Assembly: GCA_933228675.1 (NCBI GenBank)
Contig: OW121743.1
Span: forward strand, 115,555,781-115,619,780
DNA from: Stomorhina lunata
Taxonomy: Eukaryota; Arthropoda; Insecta; Diptera; Rhiniidae
Reading direction: 5' to 3'
Length of the DNA: 64,000 nucleotides
Shown: piece by piece, positions 10,346 to 22,019 of the stretch
How positions within the stretch are numbered: position 1 is the stretch's first letter
How the letters are laid out: each line of letters opens with the position of its first letter
The notes under the pieces: generated by a model
Seen by the model: only the letters and a program-made list of their open reading frames with translations
The model's database searches: none
What the model was told of the DNA's origin: nothing
Position numbers and translations under genes: made by a program

Positions 10346-12865
10346 TCATGGGGTATTGAATGTCTGCAACAATAAAATTCCAAGTGAATTTACATTTGAA
10401 ATCTATATCTACGGAAACAGTTTCAGTTCAAAAGTTTTATGTCAATTGCTGAGTGATTCGCTGCTTATGGAACTAGTGATTTAAGCGGTTGTCTACGTTG
10501 TAAAAATGATACTGGAATCACGGAAACATCTGTTCAATTTAGAATAAGCTGCGTGGCACAAATTTACACACATTTCGGATCCTCACATTATGAAAACGTG
10601 GATGACATCTGAGTGTCCAAAGCTTCTCCATGCATTTTTATTTTTACTATGAGACTATGCAGACAAAAAAGGTACAGAAAAATGATTCGGGTCATTTTGA
10701 TCTCCATATCTGTTTAACCCTAAATCTTTTTTCTATAAAAATTTATTATATTATAAAATTATTTTTATGAATCAAATTTTCTAATAAATTCTTTAAATTC
10801 CGTTTATTTGCTATGAAAATAAAAAAAAACAGTTTGACCTTTGACCCCGGTGAAGAAGGGGTTAAGCTTTTGTAATATCAAAAAAAAAATATATATATAT
10901 ATTCAACATGTGTAATTAATTACACACGTTATGTCTATTCTTAGAATCGTGAAATTTGTTGTTATTAAGACGCATTGTTTAAGCTTTTTGTTTTAGAGCC
11001 ATTTTGATTTATTTTACATCGACGGCGTTTTATTGCTGTAGGCTTACCGCCAGTGGCGGATGCTGTGGTAATTGAAAATTTTTTGAACCTGGTTTTAATG
11101 TAATATGTTAAGCTTCTAACATGTTCTAACCAACTAATTTTCAAAGACTTATTTTAGGAATTTTTGTAACAAAATTATATCTATAAGCTTGACATAACTT
11201 TAGGTTAGCATAATTTTATGACCGATGGTATATATGTATGAGTAAGGATAATGTATAGCGTAGCCTTTGTAGTCCACATTGCCTAAGATGACATATTTCA
11301 ACTTTTTCTAACCCTTCAAATTGTCTATTATTTTTAGGCTCTTTTTTTCAAATCTCCCACTTGACATGATACTTGACTTTTGCCTTCATTGCGGCATGTT
11401 GGTCATAAAGATGTCTGCTTGAAGCCTAAAGCAGCGATATTTTGTTGGCCTCATAAATTGTTGTTATACAAAACGAACAACAACAACAACAACCCCCCAG
11501 ATATAACACAAATTCCACCACATTAAGCTAATTATCATTAGGCATCACAATGATAATTAACTTAATTCCCTAAACTTTTGCTAACTCTTCTAGATAATTA
11601 TAATTTTATATTCTTAAATACAAAAGCAGACACACACACAGACCTCGCCAAGTCTTTTTGTGTATAATTTTGCCTTAAACTCATTTTGAAAATTAAAGTT
11701 TTTATATGAAACCAATTATAATCATATCGTTAATTAAGGCTAAAGTGTATTTCTATGATAATTTTCAAATTACATGAAAAGATTTCATTTTTTCGCATTT
11801 TTCTAACAAACATAATTTTAAGTTGTGCTAACATGCACATACAACTTAAAGCCGTTTTTATATGAAAGAGAAAAAAATTAAATAAAATACAAAAAAAAAC
11901 CAAAACGAAATAAAAGGGAAAAAATCTGCTTTTAATGCATTTCTTTATGGCAAAAACAACTCATTTCCGCTCCATAAACATTCGTTTAGTGGTTGTATTT
12001 GAATCGTTTGGTTAGTTGGATGCTGCTGGTACTGGTGTTAGTGCTGGGGCTTCTGCTTCTACTACTGGCTGCCAGGATTGCGTTGGTTTTCTTCTGATAC
12101 TACTGACACATCCACGACTTAGAACGACAACCATGATAATGAGGATGAGGACAAGAGCAAAAATGACATCGCCACTGCTGATGATGATGATGATACTTTT
12201 GAGTATTTTTTATAGCACTTCAGTTGTATTAGCGGAGAACCAGGGACATTTCAAAAAATTTTTACATATTTATATTTCTATATAATATAGAGTCATTTTG
12301 GTAATATTTTACTTTAATATTTAAGTATCATCATAATGATCTTTATTAATGATTATCACTATTAAAGCTCAGCATTAGTTTTTCTTTTAAAGCTTTTTTT
12401 ATATAAAATATTTAGTTGTGGGGCAAATTTATTTTAGTGTTATTTTTTATAGTATATATTTTAAAGTGTCTTTATTTCTGTTCAAATTTTTGCACATTTT
12501 TCAGTTTTCTATGTCTACAAAATCTGTTGGTGTTTTCTTTGTGAAAATCACAAAAAATATGAAAAATATTTTGAAAAAAAATCTGTACAAAATGGAAAAC
12601 TAAATAAATGAGACCACTTAGCCAAACATGGCAAACGCCCATTGTGATGATTATGATGTTCAGGCCACTTTTTTTTTCCTTTTTTACATTTTTATAGTTT
12701 TTTTGTTGTCTTTAATGTTGTTCTTTTTCCCAAAGCGATTTCCATCAGTGTGAGATGATGATAATATTCAGTCGAATATACATTCTACCAAACATTTCCC
12801 CTAAGACTAAAATTTTTAAAATTGTTCTTTTATTTCTGTACCCTATGTCAACAAAAGAAGAGCGA
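10346..12865. other. Non-repetitive island, no gene recognised
   Basis: Mixed AT-rich sequence. 10,346-10,680 has somewhat higher G+C and may be decayed element DNA, but I see no domain. 10,835-10,870 (GACCTTTGACC, then GGTGAAG) resembles the DINE-like 3' end at about 51,000. Also seen: AT dinucleotides near 10,888, the palindrome GTGTAATTAATTACAC at 10,910-10,925, a small CCGCC/GGCGG hairpin at 11,047-11,059, a CAA microsatellite near 11,480, and GCT/GAT-rich low-complexity DNA at 12,015-12,200 whose open frame looks accidental. Confidence 0.55.
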
Positions 12866-12869
12866 TTTA

Positions 12870-13400
12870 ATTTTTGTAGAAAAGCTTTATAGAAAAACTT
12901 TCAATAGGTATTTTAAAGAAAAGATTTTTATAGGGTTTTTATAGAAAAACTTTTAAAAGATTTTCTATAGAAAAGCTTTTAATGGTTCTTCTATAGAAAA
13001 GCTTTAAATAAATTTTCCATAGAAGCACTTTTAATAGTTTTCTACAGAAAAGCTTTTAAAATGCTTTCTATAGAAAAGCTTTATATAGAAAAGCATTTAA
13101 TAGGTTTTTTATAGAAAAGCTTTTAATAGGTTTTCTATGGAAAAGCTTTTAAAAGGTTTTCTATAGTAAAGCTTTCAATAGGTTTTCTCTAGAAAAACTT
13201 TTAAAAGGATTTCTCTAGAAAAGCTTTTGATAAGTTTTCGATAGAAAAGCTGTTGATAGTTTTTCTACAGAAAAGCTTTCAATAGATTTTCGATTGAAAA
13301 GCTTTTAAAATGGTTTTCTACAAAAATGCTTCCAATACGTTTTCAATAGAAAGACTTTTTCTATATTTAAAGAAAAGAAATACACAAATGCTGTTAATAA
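12870..13400. repeat. 26-bp AAGCTT satellite, copy 1
   Basis: Units of about 26 bp with the recurrent core CTATAGAAAAGCTTT followed by TAATAGGTTTT. Many units contain a HindIII-like AAGCTT and a CTATAG palindrome. Degenerate at both ends. Confidence 0.9.
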
Positions 13401-13439
13401 ATAGGCTTTCTTTGCAAAAAATGTCTATTTTTTTTTTTT

Positions 13440-16195
13440 TGAAAAACTTTCTATAAAACTAAATTTTTAAAAAAATTGGTATAAAAAAATATTTTAAAAT
13501 TTTCCTGTTAATAGAATAAATTAAAAAAACTCATAAAAATAAGAAATTTTTGAAAAAATTTCATATAAAATTAAGAAATTTAAAAAAAAATTTTTTTAAA
13601 GTAAGAAATTTTTGCAAAAATTTCTTATAAAAATAAGAAATTTTTGAAAAATTTCCTATAAAAATAAAAAATTTTTGAAAAATTTCCCATAAAAAATAAG
13701 AAATTTTTGAAAAATTTCTTATAAAAATAAGAATTTTTTGAAAAATTTCCTATAAAAATATGAAATTTTTGAAAAATTTCCTATCAAAATAGGAAATTTT
13801 TGAAAAATTTCATATAAAAATAGGAAATTTTTGAAAAATTTCCTATAAAAATAGAAAATTTTTGAAAAATTTCCTATAAAAATAAGAAATTTTTGAAAAA
13901 TTTCCTATAAACATGAGAAATTTTAGAAAAATTTCCTATTAGAATAAGAAATTTTTTAAAAATTTCCTATAAAAACAAGAAATTTTTAAAAAATTTCCTA
14001 TAAAAAAAAGAAATCTTTGAAAAATTTCCAATAAAAAATAAGAAAATTTTGCAAAATTTCTTATAAAAATAAGAATTTTTTGAAAAATTTCCTATAAAAA
14101 TAAGAAATTTTTGAAAAATTTCCTATCAAAATAAAAATTTTTGAAAAATTTCCTATAAAAATAAGAAATTTTTTGACAAATTTCCTATAAAATAAGAAAT
14201 TTTTGAAAATTTTCTCATAAAAATAAGAAATTTTTGAAAAACTTCCTATAAAAATAAAAAATTTTTGAAAAACTTCCTATAAAAATAAGAAATTTTTGAA
14301 AAATTTCCTATAAAATAAGAAATTTTTGAAAATTTTCTCATAAAAATAAGAAATTTTTGAAAAATTTTCTATTAAAATAAGAAATTTTTGAAAAATTTCC
14401 TATAAAAATAAGAAATTTTTGAAAAATTTCCTATAAAAATAAGAAATTTTTGAAAAATTTCCTATAAAAATAAGAAATTTTTGAAAAATTTCCTATAAAA
14501 ATAAGAAATTTTTGAAAAATTTCCTATAAAAATAAGAAATTTTTGAAAAATTTCCTATAAAAATAAAAAATTTTTAAAAAATTTCCTATAAAAATAAGAA
14601 ATTTTTGAAAAATTTCCTATAAAAATAAGAAATTTTTGAAAAATTTCCTATAAAAATAAGAAATTTTTGAAAAATTTCCTATAAAAATAAGAAATTTTTG
14701 AAAAATTTCCTATAAAAATAAGAAATTTTTGAAAAATTTCCTATAAAAATAAGAAATTTTTGAAAAATTTGATATAAAAATAAGAAATTTTTGAAAAATT
14801 TCCTATAAAAATAAGAAATTTTTGAAAAATTTCCTATAAAAATAAGAAAATTTTGAAAAATTTCCTATAAAAATAAGAAATTTTTGAAAAATTTCCTATA
14901 AAAATAAGAAATTTTTGAAAAATTTCCTATAAAAATAAGAAATTTTTGAAAAATTTCCTATAAAAATAAGAAATTTTTGAAAAATTTCCTATAAAAATAA
15001 GAAATTTTTGAAAAATTTCCTATAAAAATAAGAAATTATTGAAAAATTTCCTATAAAAATAAGAAATTTTTGAAAAATTTCCTATAAAAATAAGAAATTT
15101 TTGAAAAATTTCCTATAATAATAAGAAATTTTTGAAAAATTTCCTATAAAAATAAGAAATTTTTGAAAAATTTCCTATAAAAATAAGAAATTTTTGAAAA
15201 ATTTCCTATAAAAATAAGAAATTTTTGAAAAATTTCCTATAAAAATAAGAAATTTTTGAAAATTTCCTATAAAAATAAGAAATTTTTGAAAAATTTCCTA
15301 TAAAAATAAGAAATTTTTGAAAAATTTCCTATAAAAATAAGAAATTTTTGAAAAATTTCCTATAAAGATAAGAAATTTTTGAAAAATTTCCTATAAAAAT
15401 AAGAAATTTTTGAAAAATTTCCTATAAAAATAAGAAATTTTTGAAAAATTTCCTATAATAAGAAATTTTTGAAAAATTTCCTATAAAAATAAGAAATTTT
15501 TGAAAAATTTCCTATAAAAATAAGAAATTTTTGAAAAATTTCATATTAAAATAAGAAATTTTTGAAAAATTTCCTATAAAAATAAGAAATTTTTGAAAAA
15601 TTTCCTATAAAAATAAGAAATTTTTGAAAAATTTCCTATAAAAATAAGAAATTTTTGAAAAATTTCCTATAAAAATGAGAAATTTTTGAAAAATTTCCTA
15701 TAAAAATAAGAAATTTTTGAAAAATTTCCTATAAAAATAAGAAATTTTTGAAAAATTTCCTATAAAAATAAGAAATTTTTGAAAAATTTCCTATAAAAAT
15801 AAGAAATTTTTGAAAAATTTCCTATAAAAATAAGAAATTTTTGAAAAATTTCCTATAAAAATAAGAAATTTTTGAAAAATTTCCTATAAAAATAAGAAAT
15901 TTTTGAAAAATTTCCTATAAAAATAAGAAATTTTTGAAAAATTTCCTATAAAAATAAGAAATTTTTGAAAAATTTCCTATAAAAATAAGAAATTTTTGAA
16001 AAATTTCCTATAAAAATAAGAAATTTTTGAAAAATTTCCTATAATAAGAAATTTTTGAAAAATTTCCTATAAAAATAAGAAATTTTTGAAAAATTTCATA
16101 TTAAAATAAGAAATTTTTGAAAAATTTCCTATAAAAATAAGAAATTTTTGAAAAATTTCCTATAAAAATAAGAAATTTTTAAAAAATTTGTTATA
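13440..16195 (+). repeat. 31-bp GAAATTTTTG satellite, forward array
   Basis: About 85 tandem units of 31 bp. Each contains the near-palindrome GAAATTTTTGAAAAATTTC followed by CTATAAAAATAA. From about 14,390 to 16,160 the units are almost identical. Rare variants recur as a linked pair: CCTATAATAAG at 15,452 and 16,038, and CATATTAAAATAAG at 15,542 and 16,097. This indicates block duplication inside the array. The left 500 bp are degenerate. Confidence 0.96.
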
Positions 16196-16885
16196 AAAAA
16201 TTTAATTTTAACTTGTTTGTGTTGGATATCGAAAAATCGGACTTTACCGTCACTTGTACATTATTCCTTTTTTATTTTGCTTACATTTTTTTGTGGTCTT
16301 CTAAATTAGCATTTTTTAGTTTATTTTTTTTTTAGCAAAGTTCAACTAATTTGTAAAATTCAACTGAAACTTCAAATCAACAATTTAACAATATTTTATA
16401 TATTAACATATTTATTTACTGCAGTTCCACCCCTATAACATTAGTATTCCGCAGAATGTTTCTGCACTTTTGCTACTGCCATCACGCGTTATATTCATTA
16501 CCTATTCCACGAGTAACGCAACTCGAATAAAACTTTTCCATTTTAAATATTTTAAGCGCTGATGTCAAGAAAACTTTTTAAGTTAACAAGCTTAACAAAG
16601 TTTGTCATTATTTATTTCAGTTGTGACAGACAAACAGACAAGGGGAAACATCTCCCCCTATTGCTTTTCACATTAATATTTTTATGTTGTTGATAATAAA
16701 AGCAAATACTTATGTTAAAAAAATATAAATACAACAAAATATTTACAAGAATTTTTATTTATTTTATATTTACGTTTATATATTTTTTACATAACAAAAG
16801 TTTTGGTTGTTGCTGATGACAATGATGTTGGTGCTCTCGATGTTTTTGTCGGCAAGGACAAATATTTTGATACCTTTTAGATTAA
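16196..16885. other. Spacer between inverted satellite arrays, no gene recognised
   Basis: About 690 bp of non-repetitive DNA forms the potential loop between the two oppositely oriented 31-bp arrays. It has moderate G+C around 16,430-16,520. A short minus-strand stretch (16,502-16,558) has CAG before it and GTAATG after it with an open frame of 18 codons; I treat that as unproven. Confidence 0.6.
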
Positions 16886-19372
16886 ATTTTTTTTTTTATT
16901 ATAGGAAATTTTTCAAACCTTTCTAACTTCTATAGGAAATTTTTAAAAAATTTCTTTAAAAATTTCTTATTTTTATAGAAAACTTTTCAAAAATTTCTTT
17001 CTTTTTATAGGAAATTTTTCAAAAATTTCTTGTTTTTATAGGAAATTTTTAAAAAAAATCTTATTTTTATAGGAAGTTTTCTAAAAAAATTCTTATTTTT
17101 TAAAAAATTTAATTTTTTTATAGGAAATTTTTAGAAAATTCAATTTTATTATAGGAAATTTTTCAAAAATTTCTTATTTTTTAGGAAGTTTTTAAAAAAT
17201 TTCTTATTTTTATAGGAAATTTCTCAAAAATTTCTAATTTTTATAGGAAATTTTTAAAAAATTTCTTATTTTTATAGGAAATTTTTCAAAAATTTCTTAT
17301 TTTTTAGGAAGTTTTTAAAAAATTTCTTATTTTTATAGGAAATTTCTCAAAAATTTCTTATTTTTATAGGAAATTTTTAAAAAATTTCTTATTTTTATAG
17401 GAAATTTTTAAAAAATTTCTTATTTTTATAGGAAATTTTTAAAAAATTTCTTATTTTTATAGGAAATTTTTAAAAAATTTCTTATTTTTATAGGAAGTTT
17501 TCTAAAAAAATTCTTATTTTTATACGAAGTTTTTAAAAAATTTAATCTTTTTATAGGAAATTTTTCAAAAATTAAATTTTTTTATAGGAAATTTTTCAAA
17601 AATTTCTTATTTTTTTAGGAAGTTTTTAAAAAATTTCTTATTTTTATAGGAAATTTCTCAAAAATTTCTCACTTTTATAGGAAATTTTTAAAAAATTTCT
17701 TATTTTTATAGGAAATTTGTCAAAAATATCTTATTTTTATAGGAAACTTTTCAAAAATTTCTTATTTTTATAGGAAAATTTTTAAAAATTTCTTATTTTT
17801 ATAGGAAATTTTTAAAAAATTTAATTTCTTTATAATAAACTTAAAAAAACTTCTTATCTTTACAGGAAATTAAAAAAAAAAATCTTATCTTTATAGGAAA
17901 TTTTTCAAAAATTTCTTATTTTTATAAGAAATTTAAAAAAAAAATTCTTATTTTTTTAAGAAAATTTTCAAAACTTTTTTATTTTTAAAGCAAATGTTTA
18001 AAAAATTTTTATGGGAAATTTTTCAAAAATTGCTCATATTTATAGGATAATTTTCAAAAATTTCTTATTCTTATAAGAATTTTTTCAAAAATTTCTTATT
18101 TTTATAAAAAAGATTTCAAAAATTTCTTATTTTTAAAGCAAATTAAAAAAAAAAAATTTATAGGAAATTTTTCAAAAATTTCCCATTTTTTAGGAAATTT
18201 TTCAAAACTTTCTTATTTTTGAAAAATTTCTTATAAAAATATATATATTTTTATAGAAAATTTTTCAAAAATTTCATATTTTTATAGAAAATTTTTCAAA
18301 AATTTCTTATTTTTATAGGAAATTTTTTTAAAAATTTCTTATTTTTATAATAAATTGTTCAAATATTTCTTATTTTTATAGGAAATTTTCCAAAAATTTC
18401 TTATTTTTATAGGAAATTTAAAAAAAAAGGATTTTTTTTTTAATTTCCTATTTTCATAGGAAATTTTTTAAAAATTTTTAAATTTTTAAAATTTCTTATT
18501 TTCATAGGAAATTTTTTAAAAATTTCTTAGGTTTACAGTAGATTTTTAAAAAAATTTCTTATTTTCATAGGAAATTTTTCAAAAATTTCTTATTTTCATA
18601 GGAATTTTTTTAAAAATTTCTGATTTCGATAGGAAATTTCTCAAAAATTTTTATTTCTATAGGAAATTTTTCAAAAATTTCGTATTTTGACAGGAAATTT
18701 TTTAAAAATTTCTAATTTTGATAGGAAATTTTTAAAAAATTTCTTATTTTTATAGGAAATTTTTCAAAAATTTCTTATTTTTATAGGAAATTTTTCAAAA
18801 ATTTCTTATTTTTATAGGAAATTTTTCAAAAATTTCTTATTTTTATAGGAAATTTTTCAAAAATTTCTTATTTTTATAGGAAATTTTTCAAAAATTTCTT
18901 ATTTTTATAGGAAATTTTTCAAAAATTTCTTATTTTTATAGGAAATTTTTCAAAAATTTCTTATTTTTATAGGAAATTTTTCAAAAATTTCTTATTTTTA
19001 TAGGAAATTTTTCAAAAATTTCTTATTTTTATAGGAAATTTTTCAAAATTTTCTTACTTTTATAGGAAATTTTTCAAAATTTATTACTTTTACTCGAAAT
19101 TATTCAAAAATTTCTTATTTTTATAGGAAATTTTTCAAAAATTTCTTATTTTTATAGGAAATTTTTCAAAAATTTCTTATTTTTATAGGAAATTTTTCAA
19201 AAATTTCTTATTTTTATAGGAAATTTTTCAAAATTTTTTTATTTTTATAGGAAATTTTTCAAAATTTTCTTACTTTTATAGGAAATTTTTCAAAATTTAT
19301 TACTTTTACTCGAAATTATTCAAAAATTTCTTATTTTTATAGGAAATTTTTTTAAAAAATGTCGTATGCTTA
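16886..19372 (-). repeat. 31-bp GAAATTTTTG satellite, reversed array
   Basis: Same family as 13.4-16.2 kb but in the opposite orientation (TTATTTTTATAGGAAA with CAAAAATTTC on plus). The left 1.8 kb is degenerate; 18,730-19,060 and 19,120-19,240 are nearly perfect. A variant block with TACTCGAAATTATTC occurs at about 19,091 and again 216 bp later, close to seven units. Confidence 0.95.
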
Positions 19373-19386
19373 TAGCAAACTTGTAA

Positions 19387-19440
19387 TATTTCTTCCCACC
19401 TTTGATGAAGTAGGGTATACAAGAAGTTTGATAAATATAC
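19387..19440 (-). mobile_element. DINE-1-like 5' end fragment
   Basis: TTCCCACCTTTGATGAAG then TAGGGTATAC resembles the reverse complement of the DINE-like 5' terminal hairpin at 50,262-50,300 (TACCCTTCACCATCATAGGT). It directly abuts the end of the reversed 31-bp array. Only the terminal 50 bp can be recognised. Confidence 0.45.
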
Positions 19441-20074
19441 CATTAAGTTGTAAAAGTTTATTTGTTCCTGCTATTTCCCTGTCATTTGAAGCCTTAGCCA
19501 AAGCAAATGTCGCTGCTGTCTCCTGTTGTTGATGTAGTTGGTGTTGTTGTTGTTATTTTTGTTGTTACTTTTCACCATTTGACACATTGTTAACGCGAAT
19601 TAGTTGTCACCTTGTTAGAAGTCTAAATTGTGTTTATTGGTTGACTGGTTCGTTGGTTGTTTTGGTTTGGTTTTGTTTTGCTTTTGGGTGTCATTTTGGT
19701 CTTGTTTTATGGCTTTTCCAACTGTTCATATTTGATGTCCTTTTTAGTGTCAATCTCCTTCCTTTGCCTTTGAAACAAAATCCAATTTTAGAAAATTTGT
19801 TCTTGGTTGTTTCTGTCGTTTCACGTTTATGGTTTTAGTTTGGTTTGTTGCTTTTGTTGTTGCTGTTTCTTAACTTTTAATACAATTTTTATGTATTTTC
19901 TGGTTGATTGTTTATTCATTATAAATGACATTGATGGGTATTTAAATGCTAATCCTTCTCATAGCCATCATAATCGTCATTATCATTATTACGATTATTA
20001 TCATCATTATCTTTATGCTTAAAAGTATTAGCATTGTCGTCAACATTTGAAATATTATTACGTTTATATCATAC
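19441..20074. other. TTG-rich low-complexity island
   Basis: Contains TTG/GTT microsatellites (about 19,520-19,570 and 19,840-19,870) and an ATTATC/ATCATT-rich patch near 19,970-20,010. Open frames at 19,587-19,838 and 19,807-20,022 are compositional by-products. No domain seen. Confidence 0.6.
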
Positions 20075-20309
20075 TCATCAACAAAAGCTTATCTATGTGT
20101 GTCATTTTAATACTTTGGAAACGCGCAATGAGGAGCATAACGGCGACGAGGAACAGTGTATTTAGTATGTGCTTCATCATGCCGACAAGAGCTCTGAACA
20201 GTGGGAGTGATTGCAATAGAAAGACCATGAAATATTTCTTGTTAAGCCATTTGAGAGCAAACTTCTGTGATTTAAGAGCTTTTTGTCGGATTTGTACAAA
20301 AAAGCTTTG
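20075..20309 (-). CDS. Possible exon, hydrophobic C-terminal half, unassigned
   Basis: Seventy-eight open codons on the minus strand between TAG (plus 20,310-20,312) and a GTATGA donor-like site (plus 20,069-20,074). G+C is visibly higher than in the neighbouring repeats. The peptide has a basic start, SQKFALKWLNKKYF, then LPLFRALVGMM and a membrane-like stretch ILNTLFLVAVMLLIA. The entry phase is 0 if the TAG site or an internal CAG site is used. The acceptor has a weak pyrimidine tract. I do not recognise the family, although the basic-then-hydrophobic layout recalls a membrane protein. The opposite strand also carries an open frame (20,047-20,313), so the strand is not certain. Confidence 0.25.
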
Positions 20310-20329
20310 CTAAGATTTCATATGAAAGA

Positions 20330-21190
20330 GACCAATGATCAGTTTTTCTCTGAAAAAGCTATTATTGTCTTCTCCAAAAAAAAAAAATTCTTTCTACATT
20401 TTATATTTAAAAGCATTATTTTGAAGCTTTTCTTAAATGTTCTATTCTAAAGCTTTTATCAGGCATTAAAAGGTAAAGCTTTAAATCAGTTTTCTGTATA
20501 AAAACATTCATTTTGTTCTCTCTAAAAAAATATAATTTGATATTGTATAGAAATTCTTTTACTTGTTTTCTTTAGAAAAGCTTTCAGATGATATCTGTAC
20601 AAATGCTTCTAATTTATATTATACAGAAAAGCTTTCAGATGAGATATGTACAAAGGTCTAAAGAAAATCATATAAGTTTTATTCTAAAGAAGAGCTTTCG
20701 TTAGAAATATATTAGCTCAGAAAACCAGTTAAAAACTTTTTTAGAAAACTGAAGAATTAATACTTTTATAATAAAAATTGTACGAAAGCGTTCAATGGAA
20801 ATCTTAAAGCTGCGCTTTCTTGATTTGTTATGTATAGAAAAGCTTTTAATCGTTAGATGGAGCTTTTTATTTGTTTTCAATATAAAACCATTTATTTGTT
20901 TTATTTTCTTAAATTAAAAGCTAAATAAATAACTTCCTATATAAAAGCTTTTGAATTTATTTTCAAATGAAAAGCTTTGAATTTAGTTTTCGAAGAAATT
21001 CAAATCTTTCAATCCATTTTCTATAGAAAGCTTTTTTCCGTTTTCTTTATAAAATTTGTGTTATTTTGATGTTAACATTTCCAATGGAAAAGCTTTTAAT
21101 AGTTTTGCATTAAGAAAGCTTTGAGTTGTTGTTCTACTTATATAAAAGCTTGCTAATTGTTCTTTTTGTAGAAGATTTTTTTTTTAAGAG
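20330..21190. repeat. 26-bp AAGCTT satellite, degenerate copy
   Basis: Scattered AAAAGCTTT words separated by TTTTCT and CAATTGG-like remnants at roughly 26-bp spacing. Much more diverged than the arrays at 22.0-23.7 and 24.9-26.5 kb, so it is an older array of the same family. Confidence 0.75.
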
Positions 21191-21497
21191 AAATGTTTTT
21201 TAAGAATTCCTTTGTTTTACCCCACTGTTCAGCATTATTATTCTTTTCGTAACAATATTTAACATTTTCCTCTTCAGCTCAATGTAATTGTAGTTATCCA
21301 TTTTACCGATTACCTTTATTTAAAACTCAAACTCTTGTACAAATAAGAATAATCCTATAAATATAGATAAATTTGCAAAATACCCACCAAATAATAGAAA
21401 AACTTATAATATCATCAAAGGAAACAAAATTAAAAGCACAACTGACTACCCAATGCACTACTAAGGGCTAGTTAAGTAGTTTGTAATTCCCACTTAC
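21191..21497. other. Non-repetitive stretch with a diverged direct repeat
   Basis: AT-rich, no gene seen. Contains the left member of a diverged direct repeat: GACTACCCAATGCACTACTA and following at 21,441-21,480. The right member is at 21,595-21,632 (ATTGACTACCTTAAGCACTA and following). The pair flanks the possible exon at 21,498-21,573. Confidence 0.55.
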
Positions 21498-21573
21498 TTC
21501 ATTCACTATAAACCAAGAAGTAAATTTAAACAATTTCGTATATTTAAATGTTTTTGAGTACCCCGAAAAGAAC
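21498..21573 (-). CDS. Possible short exon, unassigned
   Basis: Seventy-six bases on the minus strand between a TTAG acceptor with a preceding T-rich tract (plus 21,574 onward) and a consensus GTAAGT donor (plus 21,492-21,497). Only one frame is open; it gives FFSGYSKTFKYTKLF and then TSWFIVNE, entering in phase 2 and leaving in phase 0. Those phases fit the possible exons on either side (21,835-22,004 leaving in phase 2, 20,075-20,309 entering in phase 0). Size and composition alone do not exclude chance. Confidence 0.22.
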
Positions 21574-21834
21574 CTAACCAAGTTTAAAAAACCAATTGAC
21601 TACCTTAAGCACTACCTAGGGCTGGTTTAGTAACCTAAACTGTCACTCAATCTGCTGTGTCTTTCTTACAGCTTTTATCAAAAACATCTTTATCATTCTT
21701 GTATTCAATGTCTACATAATCATGACTATATCCCTCTAAGCTTAAGATTTTTTTATAGTCAAATGGTTTTCCTTTAAAGTTAACAGATCAATAGCGACAA
21801 TTTAAAGTACTTTGTTGTTTGTTGTTCGAAACAC

Positions 21835-22004
21835 CTTAAACACTGCATCAACCAGATAGTCAGTCCAACCAAGCAGACGACACGTATATAAAAGTGTGTC
21901 TCCAATCCCTCCATTGGGGTGGAAATATTCGAAAATAGCAACAGCACTTCGCTTGGTCTAAAGTCAACAACATTAGCGTTGATGAGAAAAAGTTGGAACA
22001 CTAA
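21835..22004 (-). CDS. Possible exon with one membrane-like segment, unassigned
   Basis: A 170-bp open stretch on minus, preceded by a pyrimidine-rich tract ending in CAG (plus 22,005-22,007) and followed by AAG|GTGTTT (plus 21,829-21,834). The peptide includes VVDFRPSEVLLLF, STPMEGLETHF and a hydrophobic run YIRVVCLVGLTIWLMQCL consistent with a transmembrane helix. The frame enters in phase 0 and leaves in phase 2. G+C is above the local background. No family recognised. The open frame continues past the proposed donor to a stop near 21,781, so an unspliced reading is also possible. Confidence 0.28.
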
Positions 22005-22019
22005 CTGAGATTAAACAAG

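Noticed and set aside
11047..11070. CAGTGGCGGAT resembling a hAT-type terminus
   Set aside because: Only about 11 bases, with no matching inverted end or target duplication found.
12016..12285. 89-codon plus frame with an Ala/Ser/Thr-rich start
   Set aside because: Driven by GCT/GAT trinucleotide repeats; the opposite strand is open in another frame, with no splice support.
13440..16195. CRISPR-like regular repeats
   Set aside because: Units are contiguous with no unique spacers, and the sequence is eukaryotic satellite.
19587..20022. Overlapping hydrophobic plus frames (FCFAFGCHFGLVLW type)
   Set aside because: Translation of TTG/TTT-rich low-complexity DNA, not a membrane protein.
21652..21742. 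Minus open stretch including GYSHDYVDIEYKNDKDVFDKS with a GTAAGA donor
   Set aside because: Coding-like composition, but its exit phase (1) does not fit the next candidate at 21,498-21,573 and its acceptor tract is poor; an alternative or chance reading.
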